Positions 46,979 through 55,990 are shown, counted from the stretch's first letter. The stretch: DNA of 64,000 bases from Paenibacillus nasutitermitis (GCF_014641075.1 NZ_BMHP01000002.1:744001-808000), one strand, 5' to 3'. Numbers and translations are program-made. The notes: generated by a model from the letters alone, not told the origin.

Positions 46979-48547
46979 ATGTATGGCAGCATGTTCAGCG
47001 CCAGTGTTTACGGAGTGGAAGGCAGATTAATCACGGTGGAGGTCGATATCGCTAATGGTTTGCCTCAGGTAAACGTAGTCGGACTCCCTGATCCGGCGGT
47101 TCGCGAATCCATCGAGCGGGTAAGAGCCGCCGTCAAAAACTGCGGATTCAAGTTTCCCATGGAGCGTATTACCGTTAATCTTGCCCCGGCGGACCTGCGC
47201 AAGGAAGGCACCGCTTTTGACCTGGCAATTGCCGCAGGCATTCTATCCGCAAGCGGGCAGCTTCCCTCTGAGCTGTACCAGGGCACTCTCATACTGGGCG
47301 AATTGTCTCTCAGCGGGGAAATCAGGCCGGTTCCGGGGGTGCTTGCCATGGTCGAACAGGCCAGGACAAAAGGTTTGGGGCGGGTTCTCCTTCCTTTGAG
47401 CAATGCGGCGGAAGCAGCTTGCCTCGAAGGTCTGGAGCTGTTCGCTATCAGCCATCTCAAGGAGCTCTCCGTCTCAGGAGCAAGCGGGGAGCTTCCTCAT
47501 AATTGGGAAGCCTTGCGCTATGACGCCGATACGGCTCATCAATCCCGCCGACAGCAGGCAGGCGCGGGAGACCAGGTATTTGCCCAAGGCGATTACGGCG
47601 ATGTTCTGGGCCAGCACCACGCCAAGCGCGCGCTGCTCATTGCCGCTGTCGGCCAGCATAATGTTCTTTTGTCCGGTCCACCGGGCACCGGTAAAACCAT
47701 GCTTGCCCGCAGGCTTCCCGGCATTATGCCTCCTTTGGAGGAATCCGAAGCGCTTCAGGTGACCAAAATTTACAGCGCCGCCGGAAAGCTGGGAAGTAGA
47801 GGGCCGGCATTGATCATGGAGAGGCCATTCCGGACCCCTCATCATACCATTTCCGCCGCCGGACTAATCGGCGGCGGCTCTATCCCGAGGCCCGGTGAAG
47901 TGACGCTCGCCCATCATGGGGTACTTTTTCTTGACGAGCTTCCCGAGTTTACCAGGTCCGCGCTCGAGGTGCTCAGGCAACCGCTTGAGGATCGCGAAGT
48001 CACCATCGCCCGGTCCAGAGCGGTATTCCGTTTTCCGGCGCGCTTTCTCCTGGCAGCTTCGATGAATCCTTGCGCATGCGGATATTACGGTCATGAAACG
48101 GATGATCAGCGCTGTCTGTGCAGCCACCTGCAAATAACCCGCTACCGTACCAAAATATCGGGCCCGCTGCTAGACCGCATCGATATGCATATCGAGGTGC
48201 CACGGCCCTCCAGCTCCGAGGGGCTGACAAGAGGGATGAACTCGCTCCAAATGCGTGCCATCGTTCTGGATGCCTGCGCCCGCAGACGGCAGCGGATGGA
48301 AGGCCTTCTTCCCATCAACGATCTTGCGGGGGAATCACTCCGGCAAGCTGTGGCGTTGACGGGGGAAGCCGGCCAGATGCTTAAGCTGGCTTTTGATACG
48401 CTTGGCGTCAGCTTGCGCGCCCATGACCGGATATTGAAGCTCGCTCGGACCATCAGCGATATTGAGCAGTCTGACCTTGTGCAGGCAGAGCATATAGCAG
48501 AAGCAATCGGATACCGCAGCCTTGACCGTAATCTGCAAATTCTGTAG
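46979..48547 (+). CDS. yifB: YifB/ComM-family AAA+ ATPase (Mg-chelatase-like)
   Basis: Related to ComM, a hexameric helicase that extends branch migration during transformation; its role outside proteobacteria is not proved. The 522-residue product has an N-terminal Lon-like domain (SVYGVEGRLITVEVDIANGLPQVNVVGLPDPAVRESIERVRAA), Walker A GPPGTGKTMLARRLPG, Walker B HHGVLFLDELPEF, the segment VTIARSRAVFRFPARFLLAASMNPCACGYYGHETDDQRCLCS with four metal-type Cys, and a C-terminal domain. Start ATG is 11 bases after GGAGG. The only plus-strand gene here, set between yraN and sucC; in B. subtilis this place is empty. Confidence 0.94.
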   Translation: MYGSMFSASVYGVEGRLITVEVDIANGLPQVNVVGLPDPAVRESIERVRAAVKNCGFKFPMERITVNLAPADLRKEGTAFDLAIAAGILSASGQLPSELYQGTLILGELSLSGEIRPVPGVLAMVEQARTKGLGRVLLPLSNAAEAACLEGLELFAISHLKELSVSGASGELPHNWEALRYDADTAHQSRRQQAGAGDQVFAQGDYGDVLGQHHAKRALLIAAVGQHNVLLSGPPGTGKTMLARRLPGIMPPLEESEALQVTKIYSAAGKLGSRGPALIMERPFRTPHHTISAAGLIGGGSIPRPGEVTLAHHGVLFLDELPEFTRSALEVLRQPLEDREVTIARSRAVFRFPARFLLAASMNPCACGYYGHETDDQRCLCSHLQITRYRTKISGPLLDRIDMHIEVPRPSSSEGLTRGMNSLQMRAIVLDACARRRQRMEGLLPINDLAGESLRQAVALTGEAGQMLKLAFDTLGVSLRAHDRILKLARTISDIEQSDLVQAEHIAEAIGYRSLDRNLQIL

Positions 48548-48597
48548 CGCGCAGCTGCCCTTCGATTTCCGGTGTGTTCCAATCGCAGCAGACAGCA

Positions 48598-48644
48598 ATC
48601 AGCCTCCGGCAAACGACCTGATCTGGTTAATGCCGGAGGCTGAT
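48598..48644. terminator. Hairpin between the convergent yifB and yraN genes
   Basis: ATCAGCCTCCGGC and GCCGGAGGCTGAT form a perfect 13-bp stem with a 21-base loop. Neither strand has a U-run after it, so it may act as a 3'-end barrier or weak terminator for both genes. Confidence 0.6.
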
Positions 48645-48654
48645 CAGCGCTCTT

Positions 48655-49059
48655 CTAGAATGCCGCTTCGATATGTTTCAGCTCCACAACGGCTGCGCTC
48701 CGCCAATCTACTGTAATGGCCACCACGTCGAAACGGACAGGCTTTCCATGCAGCCTGAACGTCTGCAAATAAAACGCCGCGATCGTTCTGACCTGCCGCT
48801 GTTTGCGCGCATCCACAGATTCCGCCGCCGTCCCGAAGCGACCTCCGCTTTTTCTTGTTCTGACTTCCACGAAAACAAGCTCCCCGCCTTGCAGGGCGAT
48901 GATATCCAGCTCTCCGAAGCGGCACCGCCAGTTGCGGTGCAGGATCGTATAACCGCATTTCAGCAAATATTCTGCTGCAGCTGTCTCGCCCTGCCTTCCG
49001 GTCTTCCCTCTGTCATCGCGTTTGGGCGGACCAGGGACAGGTCCATCATTTTCGCTCAT
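48655..49059 (-). CDS. yraN: YraN family (UPF0102) putative nuclease-fold protein
   Basis: Family of small proteins with a restriction-nuclease-like fold and no proven function. The 134-residue product has GRQGETAAAEYLLKCGYTILHRNWRCRFGELDIIALQGGELVFVEVRTRKSGGRFGTAAESV, where E-x(n)-GELDIIA...FVEVRTR matches the PD-(D/E)XK-type pattern of the family. It overlaps the FlhB-like gene by 4 bases (ATGA) and converges on yifB. The N-terminal 20 residues are charged and Pro-rich. Confidence 0.92.
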   Translation of the reverse strand: MSENDGPVPGPPKRDDRGKTGRQGETAAAEYLLKCGYTILHRNWRCRFGELDIIALQGGELVFVEVRTRKSGGRFGTAAESVDARKQRQVRTIAAFYLQTFRLHGKPVRFDVVAITVDWRSAAVVELKHIEAAF

Positions 49060-49349
49060 TTCCGAATCTCCCCCGCTTTTCGGTCCGAGCGGTATACGAA
49101 GGATAATATTTCCGCAACCAGCGTATACAACTCCGGGGGGATTTCCTGGTCGATATCCAGCTTGGAGAGCACCTCGACCAGAGAGGAATCCTGCTGGACG
49201 GGGATCCCGTTCTCTGCCGCTTTGCCTAGAATCGCTTCCGCTATCGAACCGCTACCTTTGGCGATGACGACAGGAGCCTGGCGCTCGCCCGGCTCATATT
49301 TAAGAGCTACCGCTTTCTTGACTCTTTCCGTGTCTGTTTTTTGTTTCAT
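49056..49349 (-). CDS. ylqH: FlhB C-terminal-like protein YlqH (FhlX type)
   Basis: The 97-residue product (MKQKTDTERVKKAVALKYEPGERQAPVVIAKGSGSIAEAILGKAAENGIPVQQDSSLVEVLSKLDIDQEIPPELYTLVAEILSFVYRSD) matches the part of FlhB after its cleavage site, but the NPTH motif is absent (AKGSGS in its place). Proteins of this type are known beside ylqG in Bacillales and can partly replace the FlhB C-domain in some species. It overlaps ylqG and yraN by 4 bases each (ATGA). The start with GGAG 13 bases away is chosen because of the overlap. Confidence 0.92.
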   Translation of the reverse strand: MKQKTDTERVKKAVALKYEPGERQAPVVIAKGSGSIAEAILGKAAENGIPVQQDSSLVEVLSKLDIDQEIPPELYTLVAEILSFVYRSDRKAGEIRK

Positions 49350-51364
49350 GCCCGGAAGTCCACTCCTTTGTATGGCTTCGAGGACCAAGCGGGAAAGGCA
49401 ACCGCTGCGCCATCATGTGGCGACTCGTCGTTGCCGTGAGCCTGCAGGCTTCTGTCCGGCATCGGAGTTGATCGCAGGGACAACAGCTGAAAACCGGCTT
49501 TCTGCAAGGCCTCGTTCATTTCAAGGCGGGAATCTTCCAGAAGTTCCGCGATGGCGGGATGGTCATTCCAGAGGTTCAGGCTGACGATTTTATTGACCAC
49601 CTGTACGTCGACAACCGTTTCACCCAGCGTCTTCATGCGCAAATCGAAGAGCAGCCGGCAGTTATCCGCATCCAGCTCCCCCTTCCGGCCGCGGCGCGTC
49701 TGGATATGCACGGATGCAGTTTGGCTGCCGTCCTGCCCCTGCATGGGAATAAACAGAGTCACATGGGAAAACAGGGAAGCGGTCCGCTCGGGCGTCAGCA
49801 AGAGCTGCTGCCCGGTAATATGCTGCACGAGCTGCTGCGCAGTATCCTTCAGCCCCTGAGGAACATCGTCCGCGGCCGCAAGCGTCAGCAGCGCGCTTTT
49901 GAGCGTATCCGCGGCCGCAAGCTTGTCCCCGAACGGCTGGGCTGCCGCCAAGGGGCTGTCCTCGAATGCCAATTGGCCCTGCGGTGTAGCAGGGGCATGA
50001 GAACGGGAGTGGTCCGCCAGGGAAATCGTGCCGGCGCCTCCGCGCTCCAGCTGGACAAGCCCCTCCGGCGCCGGCGACCCCGTGCGGGGAGCCAGTTGGC
50101 CGTTCTCCTGCGGCGTGAATGCCGCCGCCTTGCCATTGGCAGACTGCGTACTTGCCCCCGGCGTTTCCGATTTTGGCGCCTGGCCGCTTGCTGTCGCCAG
50201 AAGATGCTCGTGATCGACGCCAAGCCATTTAACCAGTTGGCCTACCCAGTTTCCGGTGCGCTGTGGATTGCTGGCGGTTAGCCCCGCCGCAGACTCCTGG
50301 GACCCCGGAGCGGGGGTTTGCTGCGCCGGGTCCGCACTGCCTGCAGCGGTTCCAGGCGCCTGCCCGGCAGCTGGAGCCGGCGAGCCCGCGGCCAGCTGCT
50401 GCGCGGCAAACGCAGGCCCGGCGCCTATTGCGGCTGCCGAGGTGCCAACCCCGGTTCCCCCCGCAGCCGGCTGTGCGGGGGCCGATCCTGCTGCGCTGCC
50501 GGGAACCGGCGCAGCTGCCGCGGCTGTGCTCCGCGCAGCGGGAGCTGCGGCTCCTTCCGCTGGGCCCGCTCCAGCCGCGGCTGCGGCGGCTCCCGCTCCG
50601 GGCGCGGCGGCCGCTCCCGTGCCTTGCCCTGCAGCGGGCGGCTGCGCCCCGCCCGCGCTCTGCGCTGCGCGCATCAGCGCTGCCCCTTCGGGCAGCAGCG
50701 CCTGCAGCTTCGCTGCGGCCGCCTGCGCCGCCGTACGCGGCGCTGCCGTCTCGTCCGCGCCAGTCCTTGCGTTCCCGCCGTTCCAGGCGGCAAGCCCCTG
50801 CTCCAGCGCTTCCAGAAGAGCATGCGCCTGCGTGCCCGTCAATACCTGCTGCAGCGAGCCGATCGTCGCTGCCGTCATTGGCAGTCCGCGCTTAAACGCC
50901 AGCGCAGCTGCTTGCATCCATAACTTCGCATCGCCGCCTGCAGGCATGGCGGCCTTGGCCAATTGAAACTGCGCAGCGGTCTCCTTCATGGATGCCGCGC
51001 TCTCACCGCGCAAATCCCGAATCAGCGCCTGCGACCATTTCTGGTCAGGCAAGCCAAGCGCCTTCGCCCACTCTTTCAGCGTTCCCTCTGGCAAGTCTGC
51101 CGCCTGCTGATCCACGGGCTTCAGGACAAGCGTCCCACCGCCGGACTGCGGCTGCACCTGCAGCAGCGTGGATTGACCGGGCTGCAGCGGCACCTCCAGC
51201 TTGGCACGGACCTGGACCCCGTTGATCTGGACAAGGGCTTCCTGATTGTCCATTACCTGAAGAAGAACCCCGCGTACGATTTGGCCGACCTTCAGCTCCA
51301 GCGCTTTGCTCTCTGCCGGCTGCGTTTCGCCCAGCAGTCCTCTCATCAATTGCCCGATATTCAT
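49346..51364 (-). CDS. ylqG: FliK-like hook-length control domain protein YlqG, Ala/Pro-rich centre
   Basis: The 672-residue product has an N-terminal domain (GQLMRGLLGETQPAESKALELKVGQIVRGVLLQVMDNQEALVQINGVQVRAKLEV), a middle region (about 205 to 360) almost entirely Ala, Pro, Gly and Gln, and a C-terminal domain (TLFIPMQGQDGSQTASVHIQTRRG...LDADNCRLLFDLRMKTLGETVVDVQVVNKIVSLNLWNDHPAIAELLEDSRLEMNEALQKAGFQLLSL) that resembles the FliK C-domain. GC content in the centre is clearly above the neighbours. With ylqH it forms a second FliK/FlhB-like pair. GGGAGGG lies about 11 bases before the ATG. Function unknown. Confidence 0.88.
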   Translation of the reverse strand: MNIGQLMRGLLGETQPAESKALELKVGQIVRGVLLQVMDNQEALVQINGVQVRAKLEVPLQPGQSTLLQVQPQSGGGTLVLKPVDQQAADLPEGTLKEWAKALGLPDQKWSQALIRDLRGESAASMKETAAQFQLAKAAMPAGGDAKLWMQAAALAFKRGLPMTAATIGSLQQVLTGTQAHALLEALEQGLAAWNGGNARTGADETAAPRTAAQAAAAKLQALLPEGAALMRAAQSAGGAQPPAAGQGTGAAAAPGAGAAAAAAGAGPAEGAAAPAARSTAAAAAPVPGSAAGSAPAQPAAGGTGVGTSAAAIGAGPAFAAQQLAAGSPAPAAGQAPGTAAGSADPAQQTPAPGSQESAAGLTASNPQRTGNWVGQLVKWLGVDHEHLLATASGQAPKSETPGASTQSANGKAAAFTPQENGQLAPRTGSPAPEGLVQLERGGAGTISLADHSRSHAPATPQGQLAFEDSPLAAAQPFGDKLAAADTLKSALLTLAAADDVPQGLKDTAQQLVQHITGQQLLLTPERTASLFSHVTLFIPMQGQDGSQTASVHIQTRRGRKGELDADNCRLLFDLRMKTLGETVVDVQVVNKIVSLNLWNDHPAIAELLEDSRLEMNEALQKAGFQLLSLRSTPMPDRSLQAHGNDESPHDGAAVAFPAWSSKPYKGVDFRA

Positions 51365-51556
51365 CCGCTGCCGCTCCCTCCCTTGTAACCGGTAAAATGC
51401 CGGCCGTGTCTGTCTCTCCAGACCGGACCGCTATCGAAAAAACCTGTTCTATTATTATCGGCTTCATCCGCTTTGGGCATTAACCTGTATCGGAGCATGT
51501 TGGAACTGCTATTGAAATCAGATCCGCTTTTGCTTCTTCGCACACGATGAAAAATA

Positions 51557-52168
51557 TTAAAATAATACCTGCTGCTCCATAAACAGCTTGCCCAGAAACG
51601 ACTGGCGGTGCATGGGACTGGGGCCGTACTCCAGCAGCTTTTCCCGGTGGTGCTTCGTCGCGTAACCTTTATGCAGAGCGATGCCATAAGCGGGGTACAA
51701 AGCATCCCATTCGCCCGCACAAAGCCGGTCGCGGGTAACCTTCGCCAAAATGGAAGCCGCGGCTATCGACTGGCTTCTGGCATCGCCTTTGATGATCGCC
51801 AGCTGCGGAATATCGCAATCCACCTTCTCCGCGTCCACCAACAGATGGCCTGGCTGGATCTGGAGCATGGCAACCGCCTGCTTCATGGCCAGGCGGGCCG
51901 CCTGTTTGATATTAATGGCGTCCACCGTCGCCGCATCCACCCGGGATACCGCCCATGCGGCCGCATGGTCAATAATAACGGCGTACAGCTCCTCGCGTTT
52001 TTTCTCCGACAGCTTTTTGGAATCGTTAATGCCTTCCAGCACCAGCCCTGCGGGCAAAATAACGGCTGCAGCCACCACATCACCAAACAGACATCCTCTT
52101 CCCACTTCATCAATCCCGGCTATGTAAGGACAGCCCTGCTCCCACAGGGGCTGCTCAAATTCCAGCAT
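51557..52168 (-). CDS. rnhB: Ribonuclease HII
   Basis: Removes ribonucleotides from DNA and RNA from RNA-DNA hybrids. The 203-residue product starts MLEFEQPLWEQGCPYIAGIDEVGRGCLFGDVVAAAVIL and has the catalytic acidic residues in GIDEVGRG and DVDAA-like (VSRVDAATVDAINIKQA, LLVDAEKVD) segments. It lacks the N-terminal extension of B. subtilis RnhB (255). The start is the third of three in-frame candidates, the only one with GGGGAG 6 bases upstream. It follows rbgA across a hairpin and precedes ylqG by 192 bases in which nothing was recognised. Confidence 0.95.
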   Translation of the reverse strand: MLEFEQPLWEQGCPYIAGIDEVGRGCLFGDVVAAAVILPAGLVLEGINDSKKLSEKKREELYAVIIDHAAAWAVSRVDAATVDAINIKQAARLAMKQAVAMLQIQPGHLLVDAEKVDCDIPQLAIIKGDARSQSIAAASILAKVTRDRLCAGEWDALYPAYGIALHKGYATKHHREKLLEYGPSPMHRQSFLGKLFMEQQVLF

Positions 52169-52221
52169 CCGCTTCTCCCCATTTCTGCTCATTCCCCATT
52201 GATAGTTCCCCAAATAACATA

Positions 52222-52252
52222 AACGGCCGCCTTCATCAACCAGGCGGCCGTT
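52222..52252 (-). terminator. Hairpin between rbgA and rnhB
   Basis: AACGGCCGCC and GGCGGCCGTT form a perfect 10-bp stem with an 11-base loop directly after the rbgA stop. The U-run after it is interrupted (TTTATGTTATTT), so termination may be partial. Confidence 0.65.
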
Positions 52253-52254
52253 CT

Positions 52255-53130
52255 TTAATACAACAGGTCTTCCGGCGATTCCAGTGATATACGGCCCAGG
52301 CTGCCTGAACGCAGCTCCCGTAATATAATACCGGATACCTTCTCCAGATCGACGCGTCCTCCGCTGATCAGACAGCCGCGTTTGCGGCCGATATCCTCCA
52401 TCACCCGGACGATTTCATCGGCATCTTCCAGATCCTTCGGAGGTTCGGTAACCCCGAACCGCTCTGAGGTTGCGTCCCAGTAACGCTTGGCTAATACCTT
52501 GACCGCAAAAAAAGCGACATCCTCCACGTTGAGGATTTGTTCTCTTATGGCCCCTGTCATCGCAAGGCGGTACCCGACCAACGGGTCCTCGAACTTGGGC
52601 CATAATATCCCCGGCGTATCCAGCAGCTCCATCTCTGTACCGACCTTGATCCACTGCTGCCCTTTGGTGACGCCGGGACGATCCCCAGTCGCGGCTATAT
52701 GGCGTCCAGCCAGCCGGTTGATAAGCGTAGACTTCCCCACATTGGGTATGCCCACAATAAGGCCACGGACCGCTCTCGGGTTCACACCTTTGGAAATCTG
52801 CCGCGCAATCATTTCATGCAGAATTTGTTTGGCGCGGACCGGAATTTCATTCACGCGCGTCCCGGTCGAGGAATCAACGGAAATGGCGGCATGTCCCGCT
52901 TTGTTGAAATAAGCGATCCACTGTTCCGTTGTCCGGCTGTCAGCCAGATCCGCTTTATTCAGCACAATCAGCCGCGGCTTCCCTTTCAATATTTCGTCAA
53001 TCATCGGATTGCTGCTGGATATCGGAATACGCGCATCCAACAGCTCAATCGTCAGGTCGATTAATTTAAGCTTCTCTTGTATTTGCCTCCGGGCCTTCGT
53101 CATATGGCCGGGAAACCACTGAATTGTCAT
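52255..53130 (-). CDS. rbgA: Ribosome biogenesis GTPase RbgA (YlqF)
   Basis: Circularly permuted GTPase that acts in late 50S assembly. The 291-residue product has the order G4 (VLNKADLAD), G1 ([17 protein letters not shown]), G3 (DTPGILWP), typical of this class, the N-terminal [36 protein letters not shown] and a C-terminal RNA-binding-type helical domain. A GTG four codons upstream overlaps GAGG; the ATG 11 bases after it is chosen. Length matches B. subtilis RbgA (282). Confidence 0.96.
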   Translation of the reverse strand: MTIQWFPGHMTKARRQIQEKLKLIDLTIELLDARIPISSSNPMIDEILKGKPRLIVLNKADLADSRTTEQWIAYFNKAGHAAISVDSSTGTRVNEIPVRAKQILHEMIARQISKGVNPRAVRGLIVGIPNVGKSTLINRLAGRHIAATGDRPGVTKGQQWIKVGTEMELLDTPGILWPKFEDPLVGYRLAMTGAIREQILNVEDVAFFAVKVLAKRYWDATSERFGVTEPPKDLEDADEIVRVMEDIGRKRGCLISGGRVDLEKVSGIILRELRSGSLGRISLESPEDLLY

Positions 53131-53143
53131 GCTGTAAGCCACC

Positions 53144-53845
53144 TCATCCGTGTTTCACAAACGTAATCTTGCTCATCGGCCAGAAGATCACATCGGCTCT
53201 GCCTATAATCTGCTTGTCCGATACATAGCCGATCATCCGGCTGTCCCGGCTGTTCCGGCGATTGTCGCCAAATGCCAGAATGGTATCATCAGGCACGATA
53301 TCAGTCTGGAAGTTCCCATTCGGGAAATTACTTTCCGAACCCTGACTATTGAAAATTTCGCCTTTTGCCTTGGCTGCCTCAATGGACTCCTTCAAGTAAG
53401 GCTCTTCCACTTTCTCGCCATTTATGTACAAATTATCGCCATCATACTTCACTTTGTCTCCAGGCACGCCGATGACCCGTTTAATGAAATCACGATTTTC
53501 CTCCGGGACGTGGAAAACAACGACCTCGCCATGCTTCGGCTGGCGGATATCGTAAATGATCTTGTTTACAATCAGTCGCTCACCCGTGTAGAAATTCGGT
53601 TCCATGGAGGGACCGTCGACAATAAAAGGAGCGAATAGAAAGTAACGGATGACTATAACCAGCAGCGCAGCTATCGCCAGTGCCTTGACCCATTCAAAAA
53701 CTTCCTTCTGTGCCTTGCCGCCTTGCTTGGGTGGTGGGGTTATCGTTTCCCCTTCCTTCTGTTCGGAAGTGCGGGTTTCATTCAAATTTGTCGTAGTTTC
53801 ATCACTCGGCCTGCCATTCTCACCAAGGCGATGCGGTTGATCCAT
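53144..53845 (-). CDS. lepB: Signal peptidase I
   Basis: Cleaves signal peptides from exported proteins on the outer face of the membrane. The 233-residue product has a 50-residue charged cytoplasmic head, one membrane segment ([20 protein letters not shown]), the catalytic Ser at about residue 80 ([20 protein letters not shown]), Lys at about 122 ([17 protein letters not shown]) and the C-terminal box [16 protein letters not shown]. It is a single-membrane-pass Gram-positive type. In B. subtilis sip genes are elsewhere; here it lies between rplS and rbgA. Confidence 0.96.
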   Translation of the reverse strand: MDQPHRLGENGRPSDETTTNLNETRTSEQKEGETITPPPKQGGKAQKEVFEWVKALAIAALLVIVIRYFLFAPFIVDGPSMEPNFYTGERLIVNKIIYDIRQPKHGEVVVFHVPEENRDFIKRVIGVPGDKVKYDGDNLYINGEKVEEPYLKESIEAAKAKGEIFNSQGSESNFPNGNFQTDIVPDDTILAFGDNRRNSRDSRMIGYVSDKQIIGRADVIFWPMSKITFVKHG

Positions 53846-53940
53846 TATTTACACCCTCTTCTGCAGCAAGTTCAGGTAAAAATCCCATACAATCAAGATA
53901 ACACAGTCAACAAACAAATCCTATGTGTCCTGATATTTTG

Positions 53941-53973
53941 AAAAACGAAAAGGGACTTGTTTGAGCAAGCCCC
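53941..53973 (-). terminator. Intrinsic terminator of rplS
   Basis: GGGGCTTG and CAAGTCCC (one G-U pair) enclose a 6-base loop and are followed in sense by TTTTCGTTTTT, about 16 bases after the rplS stop. Confidence 0.85.
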
Positions 53974-53988
53974 TCTCCAGTCGTTTCA

Positions 53989-54330
53989 TTAGCGAATTTC
54001 TTTAATTCTTGCAGCTTTACCGCGAAGACTGCGAAGATAATACAATTTGGCGCGGCGAACTTTACCACGACGCATTACTTCGATCTTCTCGAGCTTCGGC
54101 GAGTTAAGCGGGAACGTTCTTTCCACGCCTACACCATACGAAATTTTACGCACGGTAAAGGTTTCGCTGATGCCGCCGCCGCGACGTTTAATAACGACGC
54201 CTTCGAAAAGCTGGATCCGCTCACGCGTTCCCTCGATAACCTTAACGTGTACCTTCAACGTATCGCCCGGGCGAAAGTTAGGAAGATCGCTACGTAAATT
54301 TTCTTGAGAAATCAGTTGAACTAGATTCAT
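53989..54330 (-). CDS. rplS: 50S ribosomal protein L19
   Basis: Ribosomal protein at the 30S-50S interface. The 113-residue product begins [53 protein letters not shown] and ends [18 protein letters not shown], the family pattern. GGAAGGAG fits this ATG, not a frame start 7 codons upstream. It has its own promoter and leader and ends at a terminator, so it forms a monocistronic unit in addition to read-through from trmD. Confidence 0.98.
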   Translation of the reverse strand: MNLVQLISQENLRSDLPNFRPGDTLKVHVKVIEGTRERIQLFEGVVIKRRGGGISETFTVRKISYGVGVERTFPLNSPKLEKIEVMRRGKVRRAKLYYLRSLRGKAARIKEIR

Positions 54331-54334
54331 TGTA

Positions 54335-54434
54335 ATCACTCCTTCCACCATAGACGTTCATATAAGCTCATCGGCCCTTCATATGGACCGGATCATCGCT
54401 TAGTAGCGGACCGTCCGACTTTACAAAAGCAACA
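54335..54434 (-). ncRNA. rplS leader RNA, probably an L19-type autoregulatory leader
   Basis: The 100-base leader between the rplS promoter and the start codon contains GGAC/GTCC arms that enclose a CGCT-ACTA-AGCG hairpin and a further GGCC-rich stretch. A ribosomal protein L19 leader is known upstream of rplS in low-GC Gram-positives. Assignment rests on position and pairing by eye only. Confidence 0.5.
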
Positions 54435-54440
54435 CCAGAA

Positions 54441-54469
54441 ATTTTACCACATCTGCGAGTATAAAACAA
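54441..54469 (-). promoter_or_regulatory. Sigma-A promoter of rplS
   Basis: TTGTTT, a 17-base spacer and TAAAAT, preceded by TG-G (extended -10), in the gap after trmD. Confidence 0.8.
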
Positions 54470-54528
54470 CGCTTTTGTTTCTGGTCTTTTCTCAATTTTC
54501 ATTTCTGCTTCGCCGGGACCTTAGGCTT

Positions 54529-55281
54529 TCATTCCTTTTCCAAAGACTCCCGTTCAGCCATCAGGCGGCGTAACCACTCCCGTTCCTTCTTGCTTAGCTC
54601 CGCCTGCTCCAGGAGCTCGGGACGACGCTGCAGCGTACGAAGGAGAGATTGCTCGCGCCTCCATGCATCCACGTTCGCATGATGGCCGGACAGGAGCACA
54701 TCCGGAACCGCATAATCGCGAAAAACAGCCGGACGCGTATAATGCGGATATTCAAGCAGCCCTGTGCTGAAAGAATCTGTAACTGCCGAATTCTCATTGC
54801 CAAGTACCCCGGGAAGCAGCCGGACGACACTGTCGATCACGGTCATCGCAGGCAGCTCGCCGCCTGTCAGCACATAGTCGCCAATGGATAATTCATCCGT
54901 CACCAGATGCTGGCGGATGCGCTCATCGTAACCTTCATAATGGCCGCACACAAATACAAGATGCTCGGCAGCCGACAGCTCTTCAGCTTTCCGCTGCGTG
55001 AAGGTCTCTCCCTGCGGACACATCAGAATAACCCGCGGAGGCTCCGATCCTTCGGGCATCAGGTCCTCAACGGCTGCGAATATCGGCTCGGGCTTAAGCA
55101 CCATCCCGCCGCCGCCGCCATAGGGGTAATCATCGACCGTATTATGCTTATTATTGGCATAATCGCGAAAATTAACCGCCTGCAGGCTCACCAGGCCCTT
55201 GTCGCGCGCCTTCCCCAGGATGCTGGCGCCGAATACACCTTCGAACATTTCCGGGAACAGGGTTAATACGTCGATTCGCAT
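54529..55281 (-). CDS. trmD: tRNA (guanine-37-N1)-methyltransferase TrmD
   Basis: SPOUT-class dimer that makes m1G37 to prevent frameshifting. The 250-residue product begins [68 protein letters not shown] and has the trefoil-knot region [31 protein letters not shown]. Length matches B. subtilis (243). It starts 4 bases after the rimM stop, in the standard rimM-trmD-rplS order. Confidence 0.98.
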   Translation of the reverse strand: MRIDVLTLFPEMFEGVFGASILGKARDKGLVSLQAVNFRDYANNKHNTVDDYPYGGGGGMVLKPEPIFAAVEDLMPEGSEPPRVILMCPQGETFTQRKAEELSAAEHLVFVCGHYEGYDERIRQHLVTDELSIGDYVLTGGELPAMTVIDSVVRLLPGVLGNENSAVTDSFSTGLLEYPHYTRPAVFRDYAVPDVLLSGHHANVDAWRREQSLLRTLQRRPELLEQAELSKKEREWLRRLMAERESLEKE

Positions 55282-55285
55282 AACG

Positions 55286-55810
55286 TTAAATCAACCCTTC
55301 CATCAGCCGTACCGTAACCGTTTTGGTCTCCACATTCACATCCATAAGGACGTCATCAATGACCGGGATGAGAATTTGCCTGCCTTTGATTTTCTGCTCC
55401 TGCACGACCCAGACATCATTGGCGCCGGGAACGAGAATTTCCGTAATCAGGCCAAGCTCCTCGCCTTCCTCAGTCAAGACCCTGCATCCTATGATTTGAT
55501 GCTGGTAATATTCGCCCTCTTCCAATTCAACCATATTATCTTTGGTAACGGAGAGGATCCAGCCTTTGTATTTCTCAACATCGTTGATGTTGTCGTAGCC
55601 TTTGAGCTTCACGATGAACATGTTCTTCTGCGGCCGTGCGGACACAATTTCCACCGTCAGCTTCTGCTGAGTCTCCGGATTTCGCAAGGTCAGCTGACTG
55701 CCCGCCGCAAAACGCTCCTCCGGAAAATCCGTTTGGGAAAACACCTTTACTTCGCCCCGGATACCATGTGTGTTGACCAATTTGCCAACCGTTAACCATC
55801 CTTGTTCCAT
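55286..55810 (-). CDS. rimM: 16S rRNA maturation factor RimM
   Basis: Acts in 30S head maturation by binding S19. The 174-residue product has an N-terminal barrel ([33 protein letters not shown]) and the PRC-barrel domain ([44 protein letters not shown]). Length equals B. subtilis RimM (174), supporting this ATG (AGAGGA upstream) against a longer frame. It is separated from khpA by a terminator and repeat copy B; B. subtilis has ylqD there. Confidence 0.96.
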   Translation of the reverse strand: MEQGWLTVGKLVNTHGIRGEVKVFSQTDFPEERFAAGSQLTLRNPETQQKLTVEIVSARPQKNMFIVKLKGYDNINDVEKYKGWILSVTKDNMVELEEGEYYQHQIIGCRVLTEEGEELGLITEILVPGANDVWVVQEQKIKGRQILIPVIDDVLMDVNVETKTVTVRLMEGLI

Positions 55811-55841
55811 ATTACTAACCGTCCTCTTTCTTTTGTCCAAT

Positions 55842-55940
55842 CGTTCAAGAAGAAACGACTATCGCCGTCCTTTGCAGCTTTGCCATTCCCTTAGAAATAT
55901 AAGCCTCGTATAAGTCAAAACTTAGACGTGCGTATATTTT
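55842..55940 (-). repeat. Dispersed intergenic repeat, copy B (upstream of rimM)
   Basis: Second copy of the repeat described upstream of tsf, in the same orientation and same setting: right after a terminator and just before the next gene's ribosome binding site. Highest similarity is at both ends (AAATATA and CGTTTCTTCTTGA.CG in sense); the middle has a 5- to 9-base length difference. No conserved coding frame. Confidence 0.75.
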
Positions 55941-55972
55941 AAAAAAAAGAGCTAGGATGTTGGTCCTAACCC
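55941..55972 (-). terminator. Intrinsic terminator after khpA
   Basis: GGGTTAGGA and TCCTAGCTC pair over 9 bp (two G-U), with a 6-base loop, followed in sense by eight U. It ends the rpsP-khpA transcript. Confidence 0.85.
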
Positions 55973-55990
55973 TCACTCGATGTACGATTG

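Noticed and set aside
48598..48644. Strong rho-independent terminator for yifB
   Set aside because: The stem is strong but there is no U-run on either strand, so it is listed only as a hairpin.
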